From positions 7,947,822 to 7,987,821 of the forward strand of contig NC_135570.1 of the NCBI RefSeq assembly GCF_964340395.1: a stretch of DNA of 40,000 nt, read 5' to 3'. Below are positions 11,634-23,880 of this stretch, piece by piece. A program made the position numbers and the translations under genes. This DNA is from Glandiceps talaboti. Lineage: Eukaryota > Hemichordata > Enteropneusta > Spengelidae. Numbering within the stretch: position 1 is the stretch's first letter; each line of letters begins with the position of its first letter. A model generated the notes under the pieces. That model was not told the DNA's origin. It did no database searches and worked only from the letters and a program-made list of their open reading frames with translations.

Positions 11634-13420
11634 TAGTGATAGAAATGTCACTGTTTCATTTAGTGACGGTGTGAATCCACTGTCACTGTTTCATTTAGTG
11701 ACAATGTGAATCCACTGTCACTGTTTTATGTAGTGACAATGTGAATCCACTGTCACTGTTTTATGTAGTGACAATGTGAATCCACTGTCACTGTTTTATG
11801 TAGTGACAATGTGAATCTAATGTCACTGTTTCATGTAGTGACAATGTGAATCCAGTGACACTGTTTTATGTAGTGACAATGTGAATCCAGTGACACTGTT
11901 TCATTTAGTGACAATGTGAATCTAATGTCACTGTTTTATGTAGTGACAATGTGAATCTAATGTCACTGTTTCATGTAGTGACAATGTGAATCTAATGTCA
12001 CTGTTTCATTCAGTGACAATGTGAATCTAATGTCACTGTTTCATTTAGTGACAATGTGAATCTAATGTCACTGTTTCATTTAGTGACAATGTGAATCTAA
12101 TGTCACTGTTTCATTTAGTGACAATGTGAATCCACTGTCACTGTTTTATGTAGTGACAATGTGAATCCACTGTCACTGTTTTATGTAGTGACAATGTGAA
12201 TCTAATGTCACTGTTTTATGTAGTGACAATGTGAATCTAATGTCACTGTTTTATGTAGTGACAATGTGAATCTAATGTCACTGTTTCATTTAGTGACAAT
12301 GTGAATCTAATGTCACTGTTTCATTTAGTGACAATGTGAATCTAATGTCACTGTTTCATTCAGTGACAATGTGAATCTAATGTCACTGTTTCATTCAGTG
12401 ACAATGTGAATCTAATGTCACTGTTTCATTCAGTGACAATGTGAATCTAATGTCACTGTTTCATTCAGTGACAATGTGAATCTAATGTCACTGTTTCATG
12501 TAGTGACAGTATGAATCTAGTGACACTGTTTCATTTAGTGACAATGTGAATCTAATGTCACTGTTTCATTCAGTGACAATGTGAATCTAATGTCACTGTT
12601 TCATTCAGTGACAATGTGAATCTAATGTCACTGTTTCATGTAGTGACAGTATGAATCTAGTGACACTGTTTCATTTAGTGACAATGTGAATCTAATGTCA
12701 CTGTTTCATTTAGTGACAATGTGAATCTAATGTCACTGTTTCATTTAGTGACAATGTGAATCTAATGTCACTGTTTCATTTAGTGACAATGTGAATCCAC
12801 TGACACTGTTTCATTTAGTGACAATGTGAATCTAATGTCACTGTTTCATGTAGTGACAGTATGAATCTAGTGACACTGTTTCATTTAGTGACAATGTGAA
12901 TCTAATGTCACTGTTTCATTTAGTGACAATGTGAATCTAATGTCACTGTTTCATTTAGTGACAATGTGAATCTAATGTCACTGTTTCATTTAGTGACAAT
13001 GTGAATCCAGTGACACTGTTTCATTTAGTGACAATGTGAATCTAATGTCACTGTTTCATTTAGTGACAATGTGAATCTAATGTCACTGTTTTATGTAGTG
13101 ACAATGTGAATCTAATGTCACTGTTTCATTTAGTGACAATGTGAATCTAATGTCACTGTTTCAGTTAGTGACAATGTGAATCCAGTGACACTGTTTCATT
13201 TAGTGACAATGTGAATCTAATGTCACTGTTTCATTTAGTGACAATGTGAATCTAGTGTCACTGTTTCATTTAGTGACAATGTGAATCTAATGTCACTGTT
13301 TCATTTAGTGACAATGTGAACCTAATGTCACTGTTTCAGTTAGTGACAATGTGAATCCAGTGACACTGTTTTATGTAGTGACAATGTGAATCCACTGTCA
13401 CTGTTTCATGTAGTGATAAT
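11634..13420. repeat. 35-bp satellite array, 50 phase-perfect units, alternating inverted heptamers
   Basis: After a 27-bp partial unit, the TAGTGA/CAGTGA unit starts fall every 35 bp from 11661 to 13411 (1,750 bp = 50 x 35). Starts checked throughout stay on this lattice, so variation is by substitution. Each unit is AGTGACA + 12-nt spacer + TGTCACT + 9-nt spacer. The two heptamers are exact reverse complements, so every heptamer can pair with either neighbour. Variant units (for example those with GACAGTATGAATCTAG at 12501, 12641 and 12851) recur at multiples of 35 (140 and 210), which indicates higher-order duplication. Confidence 0.97.
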
Positions 13421-13954
13421 ATTGTGTCACCGAAATGACAAAGTTTTGTACACAACATGAAGGAATACATAAAGTATGTGTATAGGTACAGGTATATACA
13501 GATATGGCAACTTACAAGTCAGAACCAGTGATTTTATGTATTACCTACATGTTTATGGGTAACACCATTTGCACAATCTCACTTGATGGTATGTGTTGAT
13601 ATTAAATGTGAACCAAATGTGACGGCCAAGCATAGTGAGGTGGATATTTGTAATATTGTCTAATTTGTGAGATCATTGTGGAAATCTCCAATATCTAGCT
13701 GTTTTAGCCTTTAATCGTTCACATGGCCAGACTATTATTAGAAGTAGGTCAAAAATATACGATACCAGATATCGAGGCAGTCGTACGCGACTTTGAGTCC
13801 TATGTATATTGTGTATCCATGGATCTGCTGGTACATGTACAGTTCAAACTTTTCCAGTTTCCGTGCTAATCAGAGTGACAGGTTCTATCAGCCAATAAAG
13901 CTCATGCAAGCAAAGTTGAACACATTTGAACAGAAAATATGGGCTTTATGTGCA

Positions 13955-14205
13955 TTCATTTCATGTCACAACAATACATGTCTATGTCATTTGTTCTGTG
14001 GTGCTCAAAAAATGGGTCAAAACATTCATAATTGCCATTATTTTTCCTTTATTTTTCACAAATTATGCATGAGTGGAATATTATATTTTGTAACCTTAGG
14101 ATTTTGTCACAAGTTGTCCTTCAATTCGTAGTGACCAGGTCCCTTAGGTTACTCATATTTTCCTTTGGCTGAACTGAATACAAATATTTGGGAATAATAT
14201 AACTG
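13955..14205 (+). repeat. Foldback dispersed element, copy 2
   Basis: It matches the reverse complement of 211-480 over its whole length, including GGTCCCTTAGGTTACTCATA and the flank ATATTTGGGAATAATAT. Part of the first hairpin arm is shortened in this copy, so it folds less well. A 112-codon open frame (13793-14131) overlaps it and is attributed to the repeat. Confidence 0.7.
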
Positions 14206-15998
14206 TTCACTTACATGTGTTTAAAGTTATAGTCGTTCAATTCTTAAAAGTTATCGGTTTTTAAGAAAATAAGAAAAACTTGGGATGTTTCTCGTTTCTA
14301 CATGTTAACAGAGTATATATATATATCCAATTCTGTGAATTTCTTCGTATGTGTTATTGTCTCTTGACTGACTTCAGCATTTGTAGAGAAGTGTTTGTCA
14401 TCAACATGATTGATGCAACCTTTATTTGAGAATCATGGAAATATGAGAAGTTGGGAATTGTGAAGATGGTTAGATATATCAGTTACTATTTGATCCTGGT
14501 TTTAGTGTCAATACAGCTGTACAATAAATGGTTACCACACGCCACTGAGTACATTCATCTTATGTTAAGACTTCAAAAATAGTATTACAGCGCTGTTTCT
14601 GATAGTTGTGTGTTGCTGAGATCGAGTCGATTTTGGTAGGAGATCATCAAGTTTGAATTTTGAACGGCCGTGTTTTGAAGTTTATGTTTTGATTTGAGAA
14701 TCACAAAAGATTTGATTTAAGAATGTCCAAGTTTTGGGTTGAGGATGACCGAGTTTTAATATGAACACAATATATGATGTGCAAACGTCATGCTGTGATG
14801 TACGTGAGGACAGTATGATATTCTAGTGTGGTGTATTGGAAATTGTCCAGTCAATGACCGACATCCAAAACAGACTATGTGATTGTTTACCATTGAGTGT
14901 ATACCTGACTTGTCAAAGTGTCTTTGTACATCTGTCTTAGTATTCTCTACAAGTGTGACGTAGCAGCTAATACTGGGTGGGGTGCGTTGTCAGATACTAT
15001 TGTGCCCAATTCAATAGTGGTTTACCCAAACTTTATCAATTGAGTACTGTTGGTTTGCATTGAGTGGTTTTTTACAGCTACAATGGCCTGATTTGTGATG
15101 GTTCATTTTGACATACCGCTAACACTGCATATGGAATTTATACTGCAATAAAAGCTAAAATAATATATTGTTTGTTGTTCAGCATAGACTTAATGTATTG
15201 TCAATTTCCATGTGTATACCAGTGTTAGTAGAGTAGATGAAGCTCAGTGTGTACCTTAATCATATGGGTAGATGTTTTCGTTGAAAAAATGTTCTTAGAA
15301 ATGTGTATATATGTGTTTGGAACCTGGGCAGCACAGACCTTTGGATCTGAGTGTCCCAGTACAGTATGACTATCAAACTTAGAAGTTAAATTCAAACTCT
15401 GCTTGAAAATGAAGGTGTTCAAATGTTTGAAGGTGTTGTCTTAAATATCCTCGTATAAATTTAGAATTTGAAAAATACTAGATTTATATCGATAAAACAG
15501 GACAAGATAAACTATAATTTCTAAACCATGTAAACAGTCAGTTTATTAGATTTGACAAAGAAATGATGCACAAGTATCACAATATTTTTTTTTTAATTTC
15601 CCCCAAATTCCCCATTTCATAGTAAAATGCAGAACATCAACCTTTCTGTCCTACAGAGTACATACCTTGTGCTATTCTAGGTGCACAGTACTATATTGTT
15701 ATACAGGGCCGTTTAGACATTTCTTTTCCTGGTTTTACGAACCCTGGTAACGTTGTATTATGTCGTCATAACTCGTATATCATCCTGTGTATATCCTGAT
15801 GATTTATCAACAACACTAGTATAAAATGCTGCAATCGATTTTATGTGTGTCGTTTTTTACTAGATTGTCTACTTTAAATACTGGAACCATTTTTAACCAA
15901 CTGACATCTTTTATCATTCCCTCACCTAGTCAGTAGTCTAACTTTCATGCTTGTGAGCGCATGTTTTGTGTGTTTGATCTATTCTACATGTACATACT

Positions 15999-16031
15999 GG
16001 TTGGTTGGTTGGTTGGTTGGTTGGTTGGTTG
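15999..16031. repeat. (GGTT)n microsatellite
   Basis: About eight GGTT units in a row. Confidence 0.95.
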
Positions 16032-16049
16032 CTGTAATTCCAGGAATGC

Positions 16050-16435
16050 CAGTATAGCCTTTACACTTTACAAAAATGAAGCAATATTTCAGCAATGTTT
16101 TTAAAATAACACTTATGTCTGTGCGTCTTTACAAAAACGAGGCAATTGAATATTTCAGCACTGTTTTCAAAAATATGAACCGATTGTATTGTTATAGCCT
16201 TTTTGAAAAGAGACAATGAGTCAGCACTGTTTACAAAATTACAAATGTATCATTTCTGTGTGTCTTTTACAAAAACGAAGCATTATTTCAACGCTATTTA
16301 TAAACTTACAAATGCAAGAAATGTGTCTTTTCCAAAAACGAGGCAATATTTCAACGCTATTTTACAAAATTACAAATGTATCATTTCTTTGTGTCTTTTA
16401 CTAAAATGAGGCTATAAATCAGCAGAATTATTAAA
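16050..16435. repeat. Degenerate tandem repeat, about 63-75 bp units
   Basis: Five to six units share TTTACAAAAACGA.GCAATATT, TCA.C.CT.TTT.ACAAA and ATTACAAATGTATCATTTC plus TGTGTGTCTTTT. Short open frames here are fragments of the unit read in different frames. Confidence 0.85.
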
Positions 16436-17109
16436 TGAAAGATCTTTTCTTTTGTGACCTGATGTCCAGAATGAGTTTTCATTTTGTTGATATCTGTGTT
16501 TGCACTCAATTGTAAGGATATCAGTGTACAGTGCAGTGATATTTCTAGAACTGATAACATGTAAACTCCTAATCCAGTGGACTTCATGTGTGGATTGAAT
16601 AGTAACCATTCTATATCTTTTATACTGATCTCCGATGGGACCTAGTCATACCTGGACCACTGACAAAAGCTTTATGCCGTAACCATGGTATGTGTCTCCA
16701 CGGAGATGGTTGTGTCAATGAGTGAAGTCCGTGGTGAGCTTGTGCCTGGATTATCTATGCACAGATATGGTATTACAACAGTCAGATAGACTTAATGCGT
16801 TTCATATATATTGAATTGTCATTGTGTGTTCAGATAACCGCACTACTACCATCAATAAATACATGTATGTTTAATAGTCGGCAGTTGTAGACAAAACGTT
16901 GTCGTTTCTACACAGCAGAAGCAGTACTCATTAGTTGTTTGAAATTTGACGAATTTAAATAACTTTACCTAACAAGAGTAAACATTGAATGCAAATTACA
17001 TGTACATTTGAAATTGACAAATTATGTAATTTATAACAAATTCTTGAAGTCTACGAAAAACTAAAGATTTAATATAAATGTTGTAAAACTTCACTGTGTT
17101 ATTATCTGG

Positions 17110-17632
17110 TTAGGGTAGCAACCAGGAAGGGAGTGAGTGTGCACCACCCCCTATATGTATTTGTGTTTTGTGAAAGACCATTGTCATCGCAAGTGATGTG
17201 GTGGGTGTACCCCTCCCACAGCTGTTTTGAAAATCTTGGAAAGGAGTGTACCCCTCCCACAGATGTCTTGAAAGATGTGGAAGGGAGTGTACCCCTCCCA
17301 TAGATGTCTTGAAAGAGAACTGGAAAGGAGTGTACCCCTCCTAAAGATTTTTTGAAAGACTTTGAAAGGAGTGTACCCCTTCTAAAGATGTCTTGAAAGA
17401 CTTGGAAAGGAGTGTGCTCCTCCCACAGATGTCTTGAACGACCAAGTGGAGGGAGTGAACATTCCCACAGGATGTGTAACCCCCTCCCCCAAGAGCTGGG
17501 AGGTAGTATACTCCTCCTATAGATGTTTTGAAATATACATGTCTGAGAGACCTGGGAAGGAATATTTCTCTCATGCAGATGTTGGTTGGCAACTGAGAAA
17601 GGAGTGTTACCCATCCTACAGGTGGGAGTTAC
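17110..17632. repeat. 41-43-bp minisatellite with GTGTACCCCTCC core
   Basis: The core GGAAAGGAGTGTACCCCTCC followed by CACAGATGTCTTGAAAGA recurs with its GTGTAC start at 17205, 17246, 17287, 17330, 17371 and 17412, then in more diverged form. The minus strand is open for 177 codons. Because units are 41 or 43 bp, successive units are read in different frames (peptides of type GRGTL, GGVHS, WEGYT), which argues against coding. Confidence 0.88.
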
Positions 17633-18054
17633 CATTTATTTAGAAACTATTTTCGATTATACAAATGTTATGATATTATTTTAACATTAACTCAAGAGGT
17701 ATTGAAGTGTAAATTCTGTTTTATCAACTAAAGGCACTCAACAAAGTGACATGAGGGCTCAGCACCCCTGGTACCTTAAATATAAGTTGGAACAATACAC
17801 AGTGACCTTTCTAGAGCAAACCTGTTATAGGGAATGATTTATTGTAGAACAAGGTATCCAGTAAGGTGTAATGACCTCTCACTTAGTTTAGTGGAACATT
17901 GGTGTTTGTGTACCATAATATGACAAACCTGTCAGATGTCTATTACTTTGATAGTCTGCTATATCTATCGATCTATTTATGTATACAACCAGAATTGTTA
18001 GTTCCTTGCTCTGGAATCATATATACAGCCTAGGAAGTTGTCGGTAATTACTAT

Positions 18055-18200
18055 CATTTGCAGGTGATAAATGGTCCAATGCAGGTGAATTTTTGTAAAT
18101 ACCTACATTCAGCAGGTGACATTTTAAATTTACTAGCATTTAAAGATGAAATTTCAAGTTTAGCTGCATTTGACGGACAAATTTTGAAGCCCACTTGCAA
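18055..18200. repeat. Short degenerate GCAGGTGA / GCATTT tandem repeat
   Basis: GCAGGTGA or GCATTTGA-like starts followed by TTTT.AA.T recur about every 25-40 bp. Both strands are open for about 70 codons, consistent with repeat origin. Confidence 0.45.
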
Positions 18201-19184
18201 ACTGACTATTTTCATGATCACGGGGAATCTTTTTATTTGTATTAATAGTATGAATGTTGTCATTCAACAAAATTGATGATTATATTTATTCAACAGATAA
18301 ACATGGCATTTGTCACAATGAATGTTGATAAGAATTAAAGTTCAATATATATTATTTGATACTAAAAATTCTTGCTCAAAGAGTGAATTTCCTAGGCAGA
18401 TTGAGTAGATAAATTATTTACGCTACGAGTTCAGAACTATATTTATGTAACATTTAAAATGCTGTTGAATATCTCACTTTCAAGTGATTTATTGGTGACG
18501 TTTCTTGATTGAGCTGACGTTTTGTTTGATTTCAGAATCAATATATAAGTATAATAGAAAACCATACAAATTGTAAAGAACGGCACTTTTGTTCACGTTC
18601 TGTTCCTGTGGCAGTAAATAAGTTTCACCTCGAAAAAGTTCACTTCATAATGAATAACATCTGACGTTAGATTTTGTGCCCCGGGCAGCAAGGTATATTA
18701 TTTCACGCAATTAAACTTTGTAAGTTATACATTGGAAAGGGTTGAACTCTGATGGCTGTCGAGAGACTTCGAACCTGTTTGACTTATTCGACATGGTAAA
18801 AAACATATAATTTCAATTTCGCTGACAGGTGTTTGTTTCAAGTAGTTGACCTTAAGAATGTATCGTAGTTAATTGGTCTGTGCGTCACATGTATGAATGT
18901 GTTAGAGGGGTATAGTATCTAACGATTGAAATATTTGTTCATTTTTCCAGTGGCAATATGGATGGATATTCAATATTTATTTTTAATTTTTAAATTTATA
19001 AAACAACTTTACTGTGTTCTTCTACTTGGAAAAGTATTGTGAAATAACATATACCAAGTCTATGTTTGTAACTCGATAAATTGCAAAACATTAAAAAAAA
19101 ATGTTTGAAATGGTTGTTAATGTACATATAATAACAAAGTTTTCATACTTTCTGCATCTTTTTTTTTTGCAATGTACTGAGTTG

Positions 19185-19325
19185 TGAAAATGGTAGTCTA
19201 TGATTTAATGGTAGGTTGTAAGTCTGAGATGCAATAGTAGTCTCACAGTGGTAGTCTGATTCAATGGTAGTCTGTGATTCAATGGTAGTCTGTTGGTAGT
19301 CTTTTGATTCAGTGGTATTCTACTA
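19185..19325. repeat. GGTAGTCTG-containing short repeats
   Basis: GGTAGTCT recurs about six times, partly as GATTCAATGGTAGTCTGTGA. The GTAGTC word is shared with the 20040-20524 array and with 31150-31370. Confidence 0.75.
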
Positions 19326-20039
19326 ACACTGACTGAATACAGTAGAAATAGTGAAATGATTAAGAACTACACACTAATTTTGGAAAGAAAAAAAGCATAA
19401 AATCGATAAAAGAAGTTATTTCTGTACCATCAATACATAACGTGTTTTGTTTACCCTGCAATGACCTCAGACTTCATGCTGTTTGTGTCAAGACGTGGAC
19501 TGCGATTACTTTTGTAGTGTAATTTCACAGTTGATCTGCACGGTAATACGATTGATATTTAAGCAGTCCATCATAGTAATTGTTTTGAATATTTAGACTT
19601 TGTGTAGAGTCTGATAGAGTATACTCAGCGAGAGTAAGGTGATAAACAGTGAAATGTCAACTGGACAATACAATATGATTCCGTGTTATCCTACAAATCC
19701 AAGCCAAAGTATGTGGGATTATCTACAAATACCAAAGGATCATTCTGAATTATTTCCAAATTGACATGATTTGCTGTATAATAGAAGTGAGGGAAAGTAT
19801 TGTATGTGATATTTATTTCAATTTCTACAACATTATTGCATTTTAACATGTCAGGAGGTATCAATTCTGTGCCTCAGTGAAAATGTTGAAGCATGGCTGT
19901 ATGCTCAGTAGTACGTTAGGCAGTCATATTTAGTGAAGTAAACTGTTTTACTGGAGCAACAATTTTCAATTTTCAATACTATATCCATTGATCTAACAGA
20001 CTACATGTACCTCATTGTAAAGGGTTGTCTTAATAAAAT

Positions 20040-20524
20040 GTGTAGTAGTCTGTGTGTCCTGGACTACTGCCAATTTGGTAGTCTAGGTACAATGTTTAGT
20101 AGTCTATGTGTCCTGGACTACTGCTAGTTTGGTAGTCTAGATACAATGTTTAGTAGTCTGTGTGCCCTGGACTACTGCTAATTTGGTAGTCTAGATACAA
20201 TGTTTAGAGTCTATGTGTCCTGGACTACTGCTAATTTGGTAGTCTAGATACAATGTTTAGTAGTCTATGTGTCCTGGACTACTGCTAATTTGGTAGTCTA
20301 GATACAATGTTTAGTAGTCTATGTGTCCTGGACTACTGCTAATTTGGTAGTCTAGATACAATGTTTAGAGTCTATGTGTCCTGGACTACTGCTAATTTGG
20401 TAGTCTAGATACAATGTTTAGTAGTCTATGTGTCCTGGACTACTGCTAATTTGGTAGTCTAGATATAATGTTTAGTAGTCTATGTGTCCTGGACTACTGC
20501 TAATTTGGTAGTCTAGATACAATG
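20040..20524. repeat. 54-bp satellite array with inverted GTAGTC/GACTAC words
   Basis: GGTAGTC starts fall at 20077, 20131, 20185, 20238, 20292, 20346, 20399, 20453 and 20507, giving a unit of 54 bp (53 in two). Each unit contains AGTAGTC + 11 nt + GACTACT (exact inverted heptamers), then GACTAC...GGTAGTC. The two 53-bp units carry the same 1-bp deletion (TTTAGAGTC) and lie three units apart, suggesting a three-unit duplication. Confidence 0.95.
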
Positions 20525-20965
20525 TCCCTCAACAGTACAAAAAGTTATTCATCCAGTCAGTGAACCCCAACTGTTAGAATGATGTAAACAATGTAGAAGT
20601 AGCATCCTGAGCTGACAAATATGCCATATTTGGACATTACATGAATTTCATCTGATGCATCTCAGGACTTCTAGAGTGACGACTTTGACTAGACTGTGAG
20701 TCGAGGTGTAAATCGTAACGATACCGTATAGGAACTGGACTACCCAGGTATTTGATCGGAGTTCCTTACCAAAACTATAGTGCAAGGATTGAAAATCAGC
20801 AATTCTCAAAACTCAACAAAAAATGCTTTATTGCAATAATATTAGCACCTTATTGACGAGTAGATCAGTACTGGAAGACTGTGAGTATTGTGAAGTGTTG
20901 TGAGACTGGATGGCTCATGAAATATAGGGGTGGGGGAGGGGGTTTATTGTTACTGTTGATGAACC

Positions 20966-21331
20966 ATGTCTTCATGCTGCTGGCATTTATCACCCAGTAG
21001 TGTACTTACCAATCATGGATACACTGGATGTGGTCATTGTAATCAACTTATCTGTATTCCTCCTCTTCCAAGGATTTCTACTTTAGCTGAGATTAGCTTC
21101 TTACAGTGTAAATCTATCAGTATTTGTATAACAGTACTTGAACAATTCACCTGTAACACTACTAACTGTACATCCATGCATGTAACTGTACCTGAATGGT
21201 CACACCGTTGTCTAGCACACAATAGGATCACCTACAAGCCCTCAAGCACTACACTCGATGCATATACCGTTGTCTTTCCAAATAAACTTGTACTCCTTTC
21301 TGTTCATCAAGCCTACAAAAAAAAGCTTTGA
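20966..21331 (+). other. Open reading frame of 121 codons, unassigned
   Basis: This is the longest open frame outside simple repeats (ATG to stop, normal mixed composition, Cys/Thr/Ser-rich). I recognise no domain, signal peptide or membrane segment. It lies in sense orientation within the giant BICC1 intron and has no evident promoter or splice partner. A chance ORF or repeat remnant is most likely; a nested single-exon gene is a weak alternative. Confidence 0.12.
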
Positions 21332-22270
21332 TCTGTGGAAAAATAGTTGAAGCAAGAAAAAAGTGATTATGATGAAGGAGAACGGTTGATTAGATCTTTA
21401 GGACGCCTGTAAATAGACTGCCAACTCACTAATCACTGTGCACAAACCTGAAAGACATGTTTATTCTGAATATTAAGAAACACCAAAATATTTTCTTGAC
21501 CCTCAACGTGTATTTTGTTGAAAACAACCAGCGAAACAGTGTACATGTACAGTTTTCTTGATTCACAGCTTTAGAGTTTGTTGTACTTCTAACATAAATG
21601 GAGTTTAGTGTCGTAAACTTAGATTCGTTATTTGTACAAAATGTAGTACTACGTGTGAAATTTTCAAAAAAAAGGGAGAAAGTTAGAACTCAGATTTTCA
21701 GTTGCATGTTGTACTTCAAATGTACACATATGGAAGTTTGAAAGTAGCACTGAGATGAAACTTGGACGATCACCAGAAAATTGTTCCTATCAATCAATTT
21801 ATAGAATATCAATCTCCTGTACAAAATAAACTTCGGCAGCACTTTACAGTTAGATACTTCAAAAGAATGGATCGGATCTTTGCAAAAAAAAAATCATTTT
21901 GAAAAAAAAGAATGTGTTTTCTGTCGTGTAATTGTATGTCGTTATAGGTACATTACCTTTTGTGGCTCGAATTGAGTCTAGGGTGGTGAGTTCTTTTATT
22001 AACCACCCTGCACTTACAGAAGGCAGTCATGCATGTATGTTTTTCCATATCTTCAAGCCTACTTTATGATGGGGTTCTTTTAAAATGTGCATTTCCATTA
22101 AAAGTTTGCTGACATAGCACACAATATCTGTCTTTGTGTGAATCTTGACGTCACAAAGCTGCTTGTATTTTGGAGGATGATAGTTTGTGACAATCGACTC
22201 AAGACCTGACCCATACTGGTATCTGTGTTTGCAGTAAGGATGTAATTTGAAATCATACCATTTAACTGGC

Positions 22271-22660
22271 TAGGTTTGGGGAACATTTGATGTAGAGTGG
22301 GTTTGGGGGACAGTTGATGTAGAGTGGGTTTGCAGGACATTTGGTGTAGAGTGGGTTTGGGGAACATTTGGTGTAGAGTGGGTTTGTAGGACATTTGGTG
22401 GAGAGTAGGTTTGCAGGACATTTGGTGTAGAGTGGGTTTGCAGGACATTTGGTGTAGAGTGGGTTTGCAGGACATTTGGTGTAGAGTGGGTTTGGGGAAC
22501 ATTTGGTGTAGAGTGTATGGGTGTGGGAGACATTTAGATTAGAGTGGATGTGGGGAACATCTGGTGTAGAGTATATGGGTGTGGGGGACATTTAGTTTAG
22601 AGTAGGTACATGTATGGGGGACATTTGGTGTAGAGTAGATTTGGGGAACATTTGGTCTCA
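22271..22660. repeat. 27-bp minisatellite (GACATTTGGTGTAGAGTGGG)
   Basis: About 14 units of GTTTG(C/G)(A/G)GGACATTTGG plus TGTAGAGTGG. The first ten are 27 bp and the later ones are longer and diverged. The 27-bp length is a multiple of three and the minus strand lacks stops in all three frames, giving three overlapping pseudo-ORFs (for example TLHQMSCKP repeats). Confidence 0.92.
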
Positions 22661-23224
22661 ATTCTATATAGGTTTTTCACCCAAGAAATGCACTTACAAA
22701 TGTACAGTCTAGTTACATACCATGATTGTGATCTTATCTGTATTACATTGTATAAGTTGACCCTTCAACAACCTTTTAAAAAGCTGAATAGTTCAGAATT
22801 TTTTCTATTGAAATGACGACAGGTTACAATATTACCATTTCATTATGTACTGTGTTCTACCTTATGGTTGCTCCATAATGTGGCCACTGTTTGAAGTTGT
22901 TCACAAGTGTCTATATAATTATATATGTATTGTTAACAGAAGGTACATCAATAAAAGATTTGACATATAACCTTTAGCTAGAAAAATTGCATCATATTTT
23001 CCCATTTTTTGAATTGTATAGTTTACTTCCTATCCATATGCTAACTGGAATGTCCAAGAACACTGGCAATATAGTCTTGTTTTGTTTTTTAACTTGCTAC
23101 CATTGCAGCAATTCCAACCAAAGACGTGCTTGTGGTTCTCTTGTATCTCTATCTTGCCTGCAAATCTGAATATAGGTAAAAAATAAGAGTAAAAAGGTTT
23201 ATGAATAATGTGGAGGTATAGATG

Positions 23225-23625
23225 ATTATTGGAACTTGGTGAAGTGTCCTACACTGCCTCTGTTTAACACTTATTTGAAAGTTAATCGATGAAGTGTTTC
23301 TTGTTGCCCCAAAAAAGTTTAGCACTGACTTTGAAAATTGATGGTGACTTGGTGAAGTGTCTGCTACTGTCTAAGTTTAGCACTGACTTGCAAGTTTGTA
23401 GGTGGAGTGTTTTTACTGCCTAAGTTTAGTACTGACTTGAAAGTTGATGATGGCTTGGTGAAGTGTCTGTTACTGTCTAAGTTCAGCACTGATTTGAAAG
23501 TTGACTGGAAGTAGTGAAGTGTTTTATAGTACTTTCTAAATTTGACGCTACCTTGAAAGTTGATTGGGTCCTGGCAAAAGTGTCTAATACTGTCTAAGTA
23601 TAGCACTTTAATGAATACAAGAGAT
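23225..23625. repeat. Degenerate tandem repeat, about 60-bp units
   Basis: Six or more units share ACTTGGTGAAGTGT, a TACTG(T/C)CTAAGTTTAGCACT block and GACTTGAAAGTTGATG. Divergence is high, so this is an old array. Confidence 0.85.
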
Positions 23626-23844
23626 GGGCGCTTTGTCTGCAATGATGACATAAAAGTGCTAAGCCTGGTATTAGCTAACAAAAATACCTTGTGGCAAAGA
23701 TTGGATCGAATAAAGGAAATCTGTAGTAGTTATCCCTAATTACACTGACCAATTATATCGCCTATTGATGAACATCCCACCACACAATACCGCATCTGTT
23801 GTTTTGCACAGCATATGTAATGAGAATACTTCACTTTTGTGTTT

Positions 23845-23880
23845 AAAAAAAAAAAAAAAAAAAAAAAATTGAAAAAAAAA
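23845..23880. repeat. Poly(A) run
   Basis: 24 consecutive A, then TTG and nine A. I saw no retroposed sequence upstream, so this is treated as a homopolymer. Confidence 0.85.

Noticed and set aside
11634-13420. CRISPR array (regular 35-bp period)
   Set aside because: There are no unique spacers, both spacer types are repeated in every unit, and the host sequence is a spliced animal gene. It is a satellite array.
13793-14131. Plus-strand 112-codon frame resembling the minus-strand frame at 264-491
   Set aside because: The peptide similarity comes from the shared foldback repeat at the nucleotide level. Neither frame spans a known domain.
22098-22591. Minus-strand frames with TLHQMSCKP-type repeats, up to 134 codons
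   Set aside because: A 27-bp minisatellite keeps all three minus frames open at once. No selection for one frame is visible.
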